Assembly: GCF_024505055.1 (NCBI RefSeq)
Contig: NZ_JANIBL010000042.1
Location: 1-44,332, forward strand
Length of the DNA stretch: 44,332 nucleotides
Direction of reading: 5' to 3'
DNA from: Methylomonas rosea
GTDB taxonomy: Bacteria > Pseudomonadota > Gammaproteobacteria > Methylococcales > Methylomonadaceae
Part shown: positions 16,069 through 25,265 of the stretch, piece after piece
Numbering within the stretch: the first letter of the stretch is position 1
Layout of the letters: every line of letters begins with the position of its first letter
Made by a program: the position numbers and the translations under genes
Notes under the pieces: generated by a model
Told to the model about the DNA's origin: nothing
Databases searched by the model: none
Seen by the model: only the letters and a program-made list of their open reading frames with translations

Positions 16069-17931
16069 ATGAGACAGATTGCCAAAATAGTCGCCGGATT
16101 GCTCATTGCCATCGTAGCCGGACTGTATTTGTCCGGCTATTTCTTTCTGGTGGTCAATCACCAGAATCCGGCACAGACCACGCCGTTGACTTGGCTGCAA
16201 TACGGCCACTACTACAGCCACAAACCAGACATTCGCCGAAGCCTGGTCGGCAGCGCGGTAGCCGGCTTTGCCGTGATAGGCGGTGTGGTGGCTATTCCAT
16301 TCATTCCCCGTCGCCGGTTACTGCATGGCGATGCGCGATTCGCGACCGTCCGGGAAATCATGCAACGCGGCTTGTTAGACTGTGACGGCATCATCATCGG
16401 CAAAATTGGCGAACGATACCTATCCATTCCCGGCCAACAAGGTGCCATCCTGGCCGCACCGCCAAGATCGGGCAAAGGTGTTGGCGTGGTCATTCCAAAC
16501 CTGCTCAATTTTGCCGGCTCCGTGATTGTGGTAGATGTCAAAAAGGAAAATTGGGAAGTGACTGCCGGTTTTCGGCAAAAATACGGCCAGGCTGTTCACC
16601 TTTTCGACCCGCTTTCCGAAACCGGCCAAACCGCCCGCTGGAACCCGTTTTTTTACGTGTCCGACGATCCCGGCATTCGGATTAACGACGTGCAACGCAT
16701 TGCCGAAATGCTTTATTCAGTCGAAGCGAACAAGGACTCATTTTGGGTGTTAAGCGCCCGGACCTTGTTTTTAGGCATAGCGCTGTATCTGTTCGAAACC
16801 CCAAATAGCTTGCGCACCATAGGCGAGGTGTTGCGCCAAGGAATGTCGGGCGGAACGACCGGCGAAGGGTTTGTGGAACATTGGAAGGGGATACTCGCAA
16901 GACGAAGAGGCGGCAGCAATCCGCTCTCGTGGCAATGTGTATCATCGATCTATGAAGTTATCGATTTGCCGCCGCAAACAGCGGGCGGCATCCGTAAAGA
17001 GCTAACCTCAAAACTGGCACTCTGGCTAAACCCTTTACTGGACGCCGCTACATCGGGCAATGACTTCGATCTGCGCGACTTGCGCAAAAGGCCCACATCC
17101 ATCTACGTCGGCGTCAAACCCGACGACCTCGACAGGATAAGGCCCGTACTAAGCCTGTTTTTTCAGCAGGCGATAGGCCTGCAAACCCGCGAATTACCTG
17201 AGCACAACCCGGCATTGAAACATCAACTGTTATTGCTGCTCGATGAATGTACAGCGCTAGGCCGGATACCGGTCATTGAAATATCCAGTGGTTTTCTACC
17301 GGGCTACAACGTGCGGACCTTGCTCGTCATACAAACGCCATCACAACTACGGTCCGTGTATGGCAGGGACGGGGCGGATACCATCGTCAAAACGTTGGCC
17401 GGGCGCATTATGTTTGCCCCCAAGGATTTCATGGACGCACAAGAAATTTCCAACGATCTTGGCTCAACCACGGTGAAGGGCAAAAGCCGTTCACGCCCTA
17501 TGTGGGGAACGAAAGGCAATAGCACAACGGAAAGCGACCAACGCCGCATGTTACTCATGCCGCAAGAAGTGAAGGAAATCGGCGAAGACAAGGAAATCAT
17601 TATTTTCGAAGGTATCCGCCCAATCCTGGCCCAAAAAATCATTTACTACAAAGACCGGCAGTTCAAAAAACGGCTACTCAAAGCACCGACTGTCAAACGT
17701 ATCGAACCGGTTATCCGTGCAATGGAGGAAATCTACGCCGAAATCGAGGCAGACGACGAACCCCGTTATAGACCTGTCACGATAGAAGAACTCGAAAATT
17801 TCGACAGCCTATCGTTAAACGATTTTGATATTGACCCCGAATACATACTACCGCCGACCGACCAACCAATGACCGCCGAGGACATCAAGGCGGCTGCACA
17901 ACGTTACCTTAACTTAGTCATTGATAACTAG
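16069..17931 (+). CDS. virD4: VirD4/TraG coupling protein
   Basis: 620 aa. Two N-terminal transmembrane segments (residues about 5-30 and 62-80) are followed by the P-loop APPRSGKGVG at about 130-138 and Walker B LLLLDECTALG with Asp392-Glu393. The coupling protein brings the relaxase-DNA complex to the T4SS channel. AGCTTGCG-free spacing of 3 bp to virB11 indicates co-transcription; the substrate-handling protein gene follows 9 bp later. Confidence 0.95.
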   Translation: MRQIAKIVAGLLIAIVAGLYLSGYFFLVVNHQNPAQTTPLTWLQYGHYYSHKPDIRRSLVGSAVAGFAVIGGVVAIPFIPRRRLLHGDARFATVREIMQRGLLDCDGIIIGKIGERYLSIPGQQGAILAAPPRSGKGVGVVIPNLLNFAGSVIVVDVKKENWEVTAGFRQKYGQAVHLFDPLSETGQTARWNPFFYVSDDPGIRINDVQRIAEMLYSVEANKDSFWVLSARTLFLGIALYLFETPNSLRTIGEVLRQGMSGGTTGEGFVEHWKGILARRRGGSNPLSWQCVSSIYEVIDLPPQTAGGIRKELTSKLALWLNPLLDAATSGNDFDLRDLRKRPTSIYVGVKPDDLDRIRPVLSLFFQQAIGLQTRELPEHNPALKHQLLLLLDECTALGRIPVIEISSGFLPGYNVRTLLVIQTPSQLRSVYGRDGADTIVKTLAGRIMFAPKDFMDAQEISNDLGSTTVKGKSRSRPMWGTKGNSTTESDQRRMLLMPQEVKEIGEDKEIIIFEGIRPILAQKIIYYKDRQFKKRLLKAPTVKRIEPVIRAMEEIYAEIEADDEPRYRPVTIEELENFDSLSLNDFDIDPEYILPPTDQPMTAEDIKAAAQRYLNLVIDN

Positions 17932-17940
17932 GAGCGCCAC

Positions 17941-19632
17941 ATGGCCAATCAACCCAATCCGTCCGAAACAGCCCAACAACAACCGCAAGCCGCCGCAATT
18001 TTTACGGTCATGGCAGGTAAAAAATCTAAGGAATACACGGACCCCGAAAAGGCCGGCGCAGCCTACTTCACCGCTGACCCGGAAAAAAAACCGAGCGTCA
18101 CATATGCGGAAAACAATCGTGGCCGCATCATGGCATCCACCGAAATCCACGGCACCTATGAGGACGGCCAGCCGCGACATTACAAAAGCGTACCGGATGT
18201 GTTCCCGGAGGACAAAGAGTTTCAAGCCGGCTTCTACGGCGCTATGGAAAAATCGATACGAAAACGACTGCAAACACTCAACAAGCAAGCCGCCGAAGGC
18301 AAAGACGAACCGCAGCCTCAAAAACTGGACGACCGCCTGGCCGACGATCTGGAACGGTTTGCCCATATAAACCCTGAGAAGGCGCAAAAACTTTGGCAAA
18401 AAAATGCACTGGAAGGCATTGCAACACCCGCCTACCTGGAACATCAACCCGCACAACCGGACCGCAAGCCGGCAGCTAAAGGTCAACAAGCGCAAGAAAA
18501 CATCATTGCCTTCTATGATCGGACGCAAGATAAAACCGCCGCACCATCCCAGCAAACCCCACCAGAACAGGCCAGCGACCAGCAATCCACGCAATCACCC
18601 AACCCAACCGGCAACCAGGAAGTACCTGAACGCGTGGCAGCACGATACCTACGGCTCAAAAATCAATACTACTTCCAAGATAAAACGCTCGCGTTTGAGG
18701 ATGGTGGCAAAAAAATAAAACTAGAAACGGAGAACGTTACCGTAATCCGTGACGCGGTCGCCATCGCAGAGGCCAGGAGCTGGCAAGCCATCACCGTATC
18801 CGGAACAGACAATTTCAAGCAACAAGTCTGGCGTGAAGCCACGATGAAAGGAATTGAGGTGGTGGGCTACAAGCCTTCGAAATTGGAAGAGGCCGAACTG
18901 TTAAAAGCTATGGCCGCGCGTGACGCCAAAAGCTCGGAACCCCAACAAAAGCCAGTACAACGAGACGACATGACCACGGGCGTCTTGTTAGCTCACGGCG
19001 CAGACCATTACAAACACGATCCGGAAAAAGGCAAATCGTACTATGTGAAACTGGAGGTCAACGGCAAAGAAGTGACCAAATGGGGGGCGGACTTCAAGCG
19101 CGCATTCGCCGAATCGCAATCACAGCCACAGATCGGGGATACCGTAGTGTTAGCCAATGTGGGCAAACAAAGCGTGAATATTCCCACCCAAACCCGCGAC
19201 GAAGCCGGCAACACAGTTGAAACGAAGAAGCCTGTGCAAAAAAACGCCTGGCGAATCGAAAGAGAGGACTATCAAAGCGCGTTGGAAGAAAACGCCCAAG
19301 CGCTACGCACCGGCAAGGAAATTGAACGGAAAGTAATTGCGCAAATGCCGGAAGTCGCGGCAGCGGTTACAGCCGCCAAACTGGGTGAGAAGATTGCAGA
19401 ACAAGCCCATCAAAGCGGCGTCATTAAATCCGAAGACGAAAAAGCAACCCTGGTCTATTTAATCAAGGAAGGTATAGCCAGCGCATTGGAGAATGGCAAA
19501 AAAATCTCGCCACCGGAAATATCGGAACAGGGTAAACAAGCTACTATCGACGCCAACAGCGTACTCAATGACCGTAAGCCGCCGGTCATAGTCAAAGAGC
19601 CGCCGAAACAAGATCAGGCGCAAGTCAGATGA
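17941..19632 (+). CDS. LPD7 and KfrB domain protein
   Basis: 563 aa. Residues about 228-322 (VPERVAARYLRLKNQYYFQD through AITVSGTDNFKQQVW and VVGYKPSKLEEAEL) match LPD7, a domain found in large relaxases and plasmid primases. Residues about 342-405 (GVLLAHGADHYKHD, SYYVKLEVNG, WGADFKRAFAESQ) match the KfrB domain. No relaxase or primase catalytic motif is present. These two domains often form the C-terminal tail of TraI-type relaxases, and the relaxase here lacks such a tail, so this may be a detached relaxosome or secreted partner. GGAG precedes the ATG. Confidence 0.75.
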   Translation: MANQPNPSETAQQQPQAAAIFTVMAGKKSKEYTDPEKAGAAYFTADPEKKPSVTYAENNRGRIMASTEIHGTYEDGQPRHYKSVPDVFPEDKEFQAGFYGAMEKSIRKRLQTLNKQAAEGKDEPQPQKLDDRLADDLERFAHINPEKAQKLWQKNALEGIATPAYLEHQPAQPDRKPAAKGQQAQENIIAFYDRTQDKTAAPSQQTPPEQASDQQSTQSPNPTGNQEVPERVAARYLRLKNQYYFQDKTLAFEDGGKKIKLETENVTVIRDAVAIAEARSWQAITVSGTDNFKQQVWREATMKGIEVVGYKPSKLEEAELLKAMAARDAKSSEPQQKPVQRDDMTTGVLLAHGADHYKHDPEKGKSYYVKLEVNGKEVTKWGADFKRAFAESQSQPQIGDTVVLANVGKQSVNIPTQTRDEAGNTVETKKPVQKNAWRIEREDYQSALEENAQALRTGKEIERKVIAQMPEVAAAVTAAKLGEKIAEQAHQSGVIKSEDEKATLVYLIKEGIASALENGKKISPPEISEQGKQATIDANSVLNDRKPPVIVKEPPKQDQAQVR

Positions 19633-20159
19633 AGCCAGGCGTCACAATGGCCCGCTGGGCGCTGTTGCTATCAATTCAATCGGCTAACGCGGTTGAAATG
19701 GACAAGCAAACGGTTGAGAGCGCTAAACGCTTTTTAGCCACATACCTTGAGCTTACCAATAAAGCCAATATCAACCTGCTGACGTTATACAGAGACTCAG
19801 CCAATATAACGGCCACAGTCACAACGCTGGACAGGGCCACGAGTGAACGGCAGCTAAGCGGCCACAAATGGAAACAACTCTTGCGCGAAACTTGGTACAA
19901 CGGCCAGCCGTCCGTTGAACCGATTGAATTACACGATGTAACCATTAAACGCCTTGGTGAAAATAACCTAGAAATAACGGCCCATCGGTACGCCATGCGC
20001 CGCTGTTACTGGGATAACCAGTATCGGGTGGTGATTGAAAAATCCGCCGGCGGGATGTATCAGATTGTGAGCGAAACCCTTCTGATCGATCATCAAAACC
20101 AATGCCAACGGCCAGATACCACCACCATCAAACAAGAAATCAAGATAGTACCCAATTAA
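19629..20159 (+). CDS. Exported hypothetical protein, NTF2-like
   Basis: 176 aa. A short signal peptide (MARWALLLSIQSANA, counted from the internal ATG at 19647) precedes a compact alpha+beta domain of about 140 residues with the pattern AKRFLATYLELTNKANINLL, then beta strands, as in NTF2/SnoaL-like folds. Overlaps the upstream gene by 4 bp at 19629; the ATG at 19647 has its own AGGCG site and may be the true start. Its place next to virB1 suggests a periplasmic accessory. Confidence 0.5.
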   Translation: MKPGVTMARWALLLSIQSANAVEMDKQTVESAKRFLATYLELTNKANINLLTLYRDSANITATVTTLDRATSERQLSGHKWKQLLRETWYNGQPSVEPIELHDVTIKRLGENNLEITAHRYAMRRCYWDNQYRVVIEKSAGGMYQIVSETLLIDHQNQCQRPDTTTIKQEIKIVPN

Positions 20160-20171
20160 GGAGAAGCCAGG

Positions 20172-20759
20172 ATGAAACGACGACACCTAGCCATCGCCAT
20201 GCTGGTAGCGCACAGCGCCTACGCCGCACCCAATCAAGAGGCAGTTATCCGCTTACAAGTAGCATCAATCGATGCCACCGTAGCGGATACCGTGCGCCAA
20301 TCCGCAACACTAACCAGCAACGAACAACAATGGGTAGACCAAATGGACAGGGCGCTGGTCAAACAAATGACCGGCAACAAGGGATTATCCGAACGGCTAC
20401 ACAACGTGCGTTTGCGCCGTGAACTATTACAAACCATCCACTATGAAGCCAAGCGGGCAGGCTTAGAACCTGACTTAGTGTTGTCCGTCATCCGGGGCGA
20501 AAGCAATTTTCGAAAATATGCCATTTCATCCGCCGGCGCTAGGGGTTATATGCAGGTTATGCCGTTTTGGGCGGACATCGTAGGTGAACACTCATCAGAC
20601 CTGTTTAACGTGCGAACAAACCTGCGGTTAGGCTGCGCCATTTTAAGGAGCTACTTAGATAAGGAAGGCGGAAACGTAAGTCGCGCGTTAGCACGATACA
20701 ACGGCAGCACCGGTAGCCAAACCTATCCAAACTATATCTATGCATTCTGGGTGAACTAA
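20172..20759 (+). CDS. virB1: VirB1-like lytic transglycosylase
   Basis: 195 aa. Signal peptide at residues 1-19 (ending AYAA), a helical spacer, then an SLT domain with catalytic Glu110 in VIRGESNFRKYAISSAGARG and the GYMQVMP motif; ARYNG follows near the C-terminus. It opens peptidoglycan locally for the T4SS. It sits at the far end of the cluster rather than ahead of virB2. AAGGAGA lies upstream. Confidence 0.9.
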   Translation: MKRRHLAIAMLVAHSAYAAPNQEAVIRLQVASIDATVADTVRQSATLTSNEQQWVDQMDRALVKQMTGNKGLSERLHNVRLRRELLQTIHYEAKRAGLEPDLVLSVIRGESNFRKYAISSAGARGYMQVMPFWADIVGEHSSDLFNVRTNLRLGCAILRSYLDKEGGNVSRALARYNGSTGSQTYPNYIYAFWVN

Positions 20760-20761
20760 TT

Positions 20762-21691
20762 ATGCCCATAACGAAAATTGCCAAGTGGTTACAATCGGGC
20801 GTTCATCTGATCCAGGAAGACTTAGGGTACAGTCCGGTCACGCTACACCACGCCATCGAGAGCTATTCGAATTTCCTCCCCGTAATTGAACCTACGCCAC
20901 AGTCGATCCACGCGGGCAGCATGGTACGGTGGCATGAATGGGGAGACAGGCGCTTTCGCCCAACGATGTTCGCCAAACATAACATCATGTACGGCTGGCG
21001 ATTCAGCCAAGGCCATTACAGCAGCTTCGAACTCGCCATGCCCGAGTTCGACGACTTCGGTCAATGCGAGATAGTGCCAGCTTGGCAATGCGAAATCCAA
21101 GATGTCGTAGGCTTTTCAAGCTCAAAATCGGACTTGCAACAATTCACCGACCTTGATCAGTTTGCACAAGCCAGAACCCCTAACTGGATCGAAGAAATCA
21201 CGGAAGAAAACCTATTGCGCAACCTCGCGCACTCGGAAATCAGAATCGGCAATGAACTACATGCCGACACCACAACCGACCACTTTTGCCGTTATCGCTG
21301 GGATGGCCGTACATTTCTAATGAACGACGGCGGCTCACACCACTTTGCCGCAGCACGGTACATCGCCGACAAGCTGAACCGTAAAGTCTACTTAAACGGC
21401 AAACTCAAAATCTATTCGATCAATCCCAGCAGTGTTGAGGCCCTACGCGAACGCTTCGATATATTGGTGATAGACGACAGCGCCGAAGAGCAAAACCAAT
21501 TTCATCAGGCCATGAAAGCGTTTAGCGCAACGTATTTATGGCGAAAATTACCGCCGCCCCACGAGAATAGCCGGGCCATCTTTCTACCCAAAAACGAAAC
21601 CCGGTCAAGAACGGTCGCCGCCAATTTAAAGACGGCAGGCACTTACGACCTGGCCGCACTATTACAAGCCATCGTTGAGCAACAAACCTAA
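20762..21691 (+). CDS. DUF6685-like plasmid protein
   Basis: 309 aa. No signal peptide or membrane segment. The central part (YRWDGRTFLMNDGGSHHFAA, then ARYIADKLNRKVYLNGKL) looks like the family I know as DUF6685, common on conjugative plasmids and of unknown function. The Asp-Gly-Gly-Ser-His-His run may be a metal or catalytic site; this is speculation. It starts 2 bp after the virB1 stop, so it is in the same transcript. Confidence 0.55.
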   Translation: MPITKIAKWLQSGVHLIQEDLGYSPVTLHHAIESYSNFLPVIEPTPQSIHAGSMVRWHEWGDRRFRPTMFAKHNIMYGWRFSQGHYSSFELAMPEFDDFGQCEIVPAWQCEIQDVVGFSSSKSDLQQFTDLDQFAQARTPNWIEEITEENLLRNLAHSEIRIGNELHADTTTDHFCRYRWDGRTFLMNDGGSHHFAAARYIADKLNRKVYLNGKLKIYSINPSSVEALRERFDILVIDDSAEEQNQFHQAMKAFSATYLWRKLPPPHENSRAIFLPKNETRSRTVAANLKTAGTYDLAALLQAIVEQQT

Positions 21692-21701
21692 ACACCGTGC
21701 A

Positions 21702-21719
21702 TTTTCGCGCCCGCGAAAA
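21702..21719 (+). promoter_or_regulatory. 18-bp palindrome copy 6 (putative KorB/ParB site)
   Basis: Exact copy in the 99-bp gap before the glycine-zipper lipoprotein gene. Confidence 0.75.
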
Positions 21720-21790
21720 CACGAACCAAGGCAACAGAGCAGGGCGGCTAAAGCCGGCCAATTTAACCCACCCATGAAAAGGAACACGTC

Positions 21791-22192
21791 ATGAGACAAT
21801 GCAAAATCAAACACCGCTTAATCGTATCCGCACTACTAGCCGTAACCGGCTGTGCCTCCGTGAGCGGTTACAGGCCAGCGGTCGATACCTTTAACGATCC
21901 CAACGCGTACCGACTCAATCAAGACATGAACGAGTGTGAGCAACTCGCCACGCAAGCCTCTGGCGGCATACTAAAAGAAACAGCGACCGGAGCCGCCGTA
22001 GGCGGATTGATTGGCGGTGGCGGCGGCGCTGCCGGCGGTGCCGTATTCGGCAATGCCGGAACGGGTGCGGCTATCGGCGCAGCCGTTGGCGTACTAGGTG
22101 GCGCAGCCAAACAAGGCCTGGAAGCCAACAATCGTTATAAATTGGCGTACAACACATGCCTGAGAAATCGAGGCCATAATGTCATTAATTAA
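21791..22192 (+). CDS. Glycine-zipper lipoprotein
   Basis: 133 aa. The signal peptide ends in the lipobox AVTGC (Cys21). A Gly/Ala-rich repeat region (AAVGGLIGGGGGAAGGAVFG and TGAAIGAAVGVLGGA) forms a glycine zipper that can insert in or pack on the outer membrane. Cys and Tyr flank it at the C-terminus. Such lipoproteins accompany T4SS loci and may have surface-exclusion or stability roles. GGAACACGTC precedes the ATG. Confidence 0.7.
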   Translation: MRQCKIKHRLIVSALLAVTGCASVSGYRPAVDTFNDPNAYRLNQDMNECEQLATQASGGILKETATGAAVGGLIGGGGGAAGGAVFGNAGTGAAIGAAVGVLGGAAKQGLEANNRYKLAYNTCLRNRGHNVIN

Positions 22193-22204
22193 GCGGTGAA
22201 TAAC

Positions 22205-22435
22205 ATGATGAGAGAAGAGCGCTATATCGTATTAAAAATACATGACATAACCGAATGCCTGTCATTCGAGGAAAAACAACAATTGGACGGTATTCAACGG
22301 AAACTGAACGAGTATAGGCTGCTAAATGGTAAGCAATCTCTACAATGCGCCGTTGTTGAATCTGACTGGCCCGAATTTGAACCCACTTGGCAGGCAATAT
22401 CTGATCGAGTAGATTCAGCGAATTGCGCCATATAG
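22205..22435 (+). CDS. Small hypothetical protein
   Basis: 76 aa from the ATG at 22205. It contains RYIVLKIHDITECLSFEEKQ and ends in a Trp-containing acidic part. No motif recognised. It follows the lipoprotein gene by 12 bp and is probably the last gene of that transcript. The ribosome binding site (AGCGGTG) is weak. It resembles a small cytoplasmic accessory protein and nothing more can be said. Confidence 0.5.
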   Translation: MMREERYIVLKIHDITECLSFEEKQQLDGIQRKLNEYRLLNGKQSLQCAVVESDWPEFEPTWQAISDRVDSANCAI

Positions 22436-22530
22436 AGCAAGGGTGCTGCTGACGAGTGTTAGTGATGTAATGCCATGTCACCAGCACCACGTCAGTATTT
22501 GACAACATCTATCGGATGAGCGAGAATTCT

Positions 22531-22553
22531 GGCGTGTTTGGTAGAAACACGCC
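22531..22553. terminator. Strong hairpin downstream of the transfer cluster
   Basis: Perfect 9-bp stem GGCGTGTTT/AAACACGCC with a 5-nt loop, in the gap 22436-22655. No T-run follows, so it may be an RNA end-stabilising or Rho-linked structure rather than a classic terminator. Confidence 0.4.
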
Positions 22554-22655
22554 GCCCGCATAGGCGAAGCCACCGGCACTACCCATTCAATTTAACGTGA
22601 ATTGCACTCAAGACGATATTAGCGGGCGATATAGTGTCTCTATGAGGGGTAATTT

Positions 22656-23204
22656 ATGTTAAGTACGAATCGTTCTATAAAGCAAATCAAGCTGGAAGCC
22701 AAACTACTCAAAAAAGAGCGCGGCATTCAATACTCAAAAGCGCTCGAAGAAATATCACAGCGCCATGGCTATCAAAGCTGGCACCAAGCCAATAAACAAA
22801 ACCACGCAACGGACCAACTGCAAACCAAACAACAGTATCCGTTTCGGTTCATCATGGACCGAAAAGAAAGCGATTGGGACTTTTCGAAAGGTGGCAACTC
22901 AGACTATATTGAAGACGATGACTTGTTTGAATCCGTGTTGGCCGTAGGACTTGAAAAAGGGTTCGATATTCAAGAGGCCCACGAATGTATGGCAGACCTG
23001 ATTTTTTTAAGGCACCAGTCAGCCACACCAACAACGCCTTTAGAGGCGGTCAAAATAATCACAGACCATTTTTTCTTTCCACCGCTTTGTATCTGGCTGG
23101 ATGGTGTTGAATATACTCGCGCCGATGATCCTAACTTCCCGTTGATGGATATATGGCAAGGATATTCCCATAAAGAATTTTTCGATCAAGAAGAGTTTGG
23201 CTAA
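22656..23204 (+). CDS. Hypothetical protein with glyoxalase-superfamily-like N-terminus
   Basis: 182 aa. Residues 8-45 (IKQIKLEAKLLKKERGIQYS, then ALEEISQRHGYQSWHQA) match a short helical element (xxAKxLrkxxxxxSxxxALExxAxxxGYxxWxxL) that precedes many plasmid and phage accessory proteins annotated as glyoxalase superfamily. The rest is acidic with Trp/Phe-rich segments and no known catalytic motif. GAGGGG precedes the ATG. Monocistronic, flanked by strong hairpins on both sides. Confidence 0.55.
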   Translation: MLSTNRSIKQIKLEAKLLKKERGIQYSKALEEISQRHGYQSWHQANKQNHATDQLQTKQQYPFRFIMDRKESDWDFSKGGNSDYIEDDDLFESVLAVGLEKGFDIQEAHECMADLIFLRHQSATPTTPLEAVKIITDHFFFPPLCIWLDGVEYTRADDPNFPLMDIWQGYSHKEFFDQEEFG

Positions 23205-23225
23205 GTTAAATACGTAAAGAACTAC

Positions 23226-23257
23226 GCCGCCCGCTCAACGATCCAAAAGCGGGCGGC
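23226..23257. terminator. Hairpin downstream of the 182-aa gene
   Basis: Perfect 10-bp stem GCCGCCCGCT/AGCGGGCGGC with a 12-nt loop, 21 bp after the stop. The T-run is missing. Confidence 0.4.
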
Positions 23258-23521
23258 GGCATCACTGATCGCTAAACGAGTCTATTGTGACTGGCATAGT
23301 CAAATCGAACTATGCGATATCACATCGCAGCCACCGGAACGACCCGTCCACCACAGTTATGAATAACTATGCGGTACCGCCAATCAGACATTCAAACACC
23401 CTAGACATAAATGACTAGGCAGGATCTCACAAACCTAAATGTGACCATCCGGAGTTTGCACGACCTGGCCAAGTCACAGTAAAGATGGGAAAATAACCTG
23501 AACTCATAGAAGGAAATGACT
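23258..23521. other. Intergenic region with a short repeated motif
   Basis: No gene seen. AACTATGCGATATC at 23308-23321 recurs as AACTATGCGGTACC at 23365-23378 and once far away at 29291-29304. The first copy forms a 7-bp inverted repeat with GCATAGT at about 23294. The promoter of the cytosine methyltransferase gene should lie here. Confidence 0.4.
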
Positions 23522-24379
23522 ATGTCGGCCGCAATCAACCTAGTTCAGCCCGCCGTGACTGATCGATCGCCAACCAACCGCCCGATGTCACACCTCACGC
23601 TATCACTGTTTCCAGGCATCGACCTGCTGGGCCGTGGATTCGAGGCCGAAGGGTTTCCAGTCGTGCGCGGCCCTGATCCGCTGTTCGGCGGTGACATACG
23701 TTCGTTCCATGTTCCGGCTGGCCGATTCGATGGTGTAATTGGCGGGCCTCCATGCCCTGACTTTAGCAAAGCACGTCGAGGATCGCCGCCAACCGGCTAC
23801 GGTCTGGAAATGATTGGGGAATATATTCGCCTAGTTGAAGAGGCTAAACCGTTGTGGTGGCTCATGGAAAACGTACCTGGCGTACCGGATGTAAAAATAC
23901 CGGGGTACTCACACCAGCGCCTAGATATTAACTCGCGAGAACTCGGTTCTAAACAGAACCGGCACAGACATTTTCAATATGGTCATAGTCAAGGGCATGT
24001 AATCTCTATTCCTCGCCTACCAAAATCGATGGAATGGGAACCCTGTTGTATAGCCTCGGAAGGCCGGCGGACTAATAAACGAGACTGGAACCAGTTTTGT
24101 CGTTTACAAGGCCTAAGCGACGGAATTGACCTCGACAATTTAACACTGTCGGCCCGCTATCGAGCAGTGGGTAACGGCGTACCTATCTACATGGCCCAAG
24201 CCCTGGCCCGCGCGATCCTAGATGCCAAGCCGCCCAGTGAAGTTCGGATTTGTGGTTGTGGCTGCGGTCGAGAAATAGGCGGTCGCGCCCAGTACGCGGT
24301 GCCTGCCTGTCGAAAACGCATGCAGCGCCGAAGAGACACAAAAGATGGAAATCAAGTAACATCGCGGAAAACCGAGTAA
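23522..24379 (+). CDS. DNA (cytosine-5) methyltransferase with Cys-rich tail
   Basis: 285 aa. Motif I LSLFPGIDLLGRGFEAEGF, motif IV GGPPCPDFS with catalytic Cys78, motif VI ENV at 116-118, motif VIII SKQNRHRHF and motif X YRAVGNGVPIYMAQALARAI are present in order. The target-recognition region between VIII and X is very short. The last 45 residues add ICGCGCGREI...VPACRKRMQRRRD, a compact Cys cluster followed by basic residues, probably a zinc-binding DNA contact. No restriction gene is adjacent, so this is an orphan methylase, perhaps protective. Start at 23522 has AAGGAAA 7 bases upstream. Confidence 0.85.
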   Translation: MSAAINLVQPAVTDRSPTNRPMSHLTLSLFPGIDLLGRGFEAEGFPVVRGPDPLFGGDIRSFHVPAGRFDGVIGGPPCPDFSKARRGSPPTGYGLEMIGEYIRLVEEAKPLWWLMENVPGVPDVKIPGYSHQRLDINSRELGSKQNRHRHFQYGHSQGHVISIPRLPKSMEWEPCCIASEGRRTNKRDWNQFCRLQGLSDGIDLDNLTLSARYRAVGNGVPIYMAQALARAILDAKPPSEVRICGCGCGREIGGRAQYAVPACRKRMQRRRDTKDGNQVTSRKTE

Positions 24380-24407
24380 ATGTTCATACCAAAGAGAGAG
24401 GTTATTG

Positions 24408-25217
24408 ATGTCCGTTGTAAAGCTTATTGAAGAATCGCCAAACAACTGGGTCTTTCGCCATAACCTTCCAGAAGGAGTAGAGGACAGTTTTGATGATGCG
24501 GTTGAATTATATGAGGTTGGGAATCTTGTTGAAGCTGAAGAAACGCTACGCAAATTGTTGCTTGTATGTCCCCACTACATCGACGCATTACACCATTTGT
24601 CTCTCATCTTCTCCGAAGATGGATTAGAACTTGAGTCTTATTTATGTTCGCGTGAAGCCGTTCGTATAGGACTAGAAGCAATCCCATCGAATTTCTCGTG
24701 GCACACGGGCCACATGAATTGGTGGGAGCTAGGCAACAGACCGTTTATGCGGGCCTATCATGCGTTAGGCTTATCCTTGTTAAAAAATCAAGGCCCATCG
24801 TCAGCCATTGAAATCTTTGCCAGGCTCGTATCCGTAAATCATAACGACAATTTAGGTTGTCGATACCTTTTGATGCAGTGCTATCTTGACCTTAATGAAT
24901 GGCAGTCGGCGTTAAATCTGAGCGCCCAATACAGCTCTGACACAGGCCCGGATATTGTTTTTTCCAGAATAATTGCGCTACTACAGCTCGATCAAAAGGA
25001 TGACGCCATTGATGCGCTGACAGGTGCCATTAAGAAATACCCAAATATTGCGAAAGAGCTTGGCAAAAATAAGCACAGTGAACCTAAATCATTACATCCA
25101 GGGTTTATAACCTCCGGCGGCGAAGATCAAGCCTATGATTATTGGCAACGAAACCGAATACATTGGGCAAGCTCTACAATGGCCTACAAATTATTGAAAG
25201 GTCTTTTGGCGAAATAA
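24408..25217 (+). CDS. TPR-repeat protein
   Basis: 269 aa. Helical repeats typical of TPR: DAVELYEVGNLVEAEETLRK, then LHHLSLIFSEDGLELESYLC, AYHALGLSLLKNQGPSSAIE, LLMQCYLDLNEWQSALNLSA and LLQLDQKDDAIDALTGAI. It is a protein-protein interaction scaffold with no catalytic motif. It follows the methyltransferase gene by 28 bp and may be co-transcribed. GAGAGG precedes the ATG. Partner unknown. Confidence 0.65.
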   Translation: MSVVKLIEESPNNWVFRHNLPEGVEDSFDDAVELYEVGNLVEAEETLRKLLLVCPHYIDALHHLSLIFSEDGLELESYLCSREAVRIGLEAIPSNFSWHTGHMNWWELGNRPFMRAYHALGLSLLKNQGPSSAIEIFARLVSVNHNDNLGCRYLLMQCYLDLNEWQSALNLSAQYSSDTGPDIVFSRIIALLQLDQKDDAIDALTGAIKKYPNIAKELGKNKHSEPKSLHPGFITSGGEDQAYDYWQRNRIHWASSTMAYKLLKGLLAK

Positions 25218-25265
25218 ATAGAACTGATTATATTCAAGCCGACGTTGCTTATAGTACATTGATGA

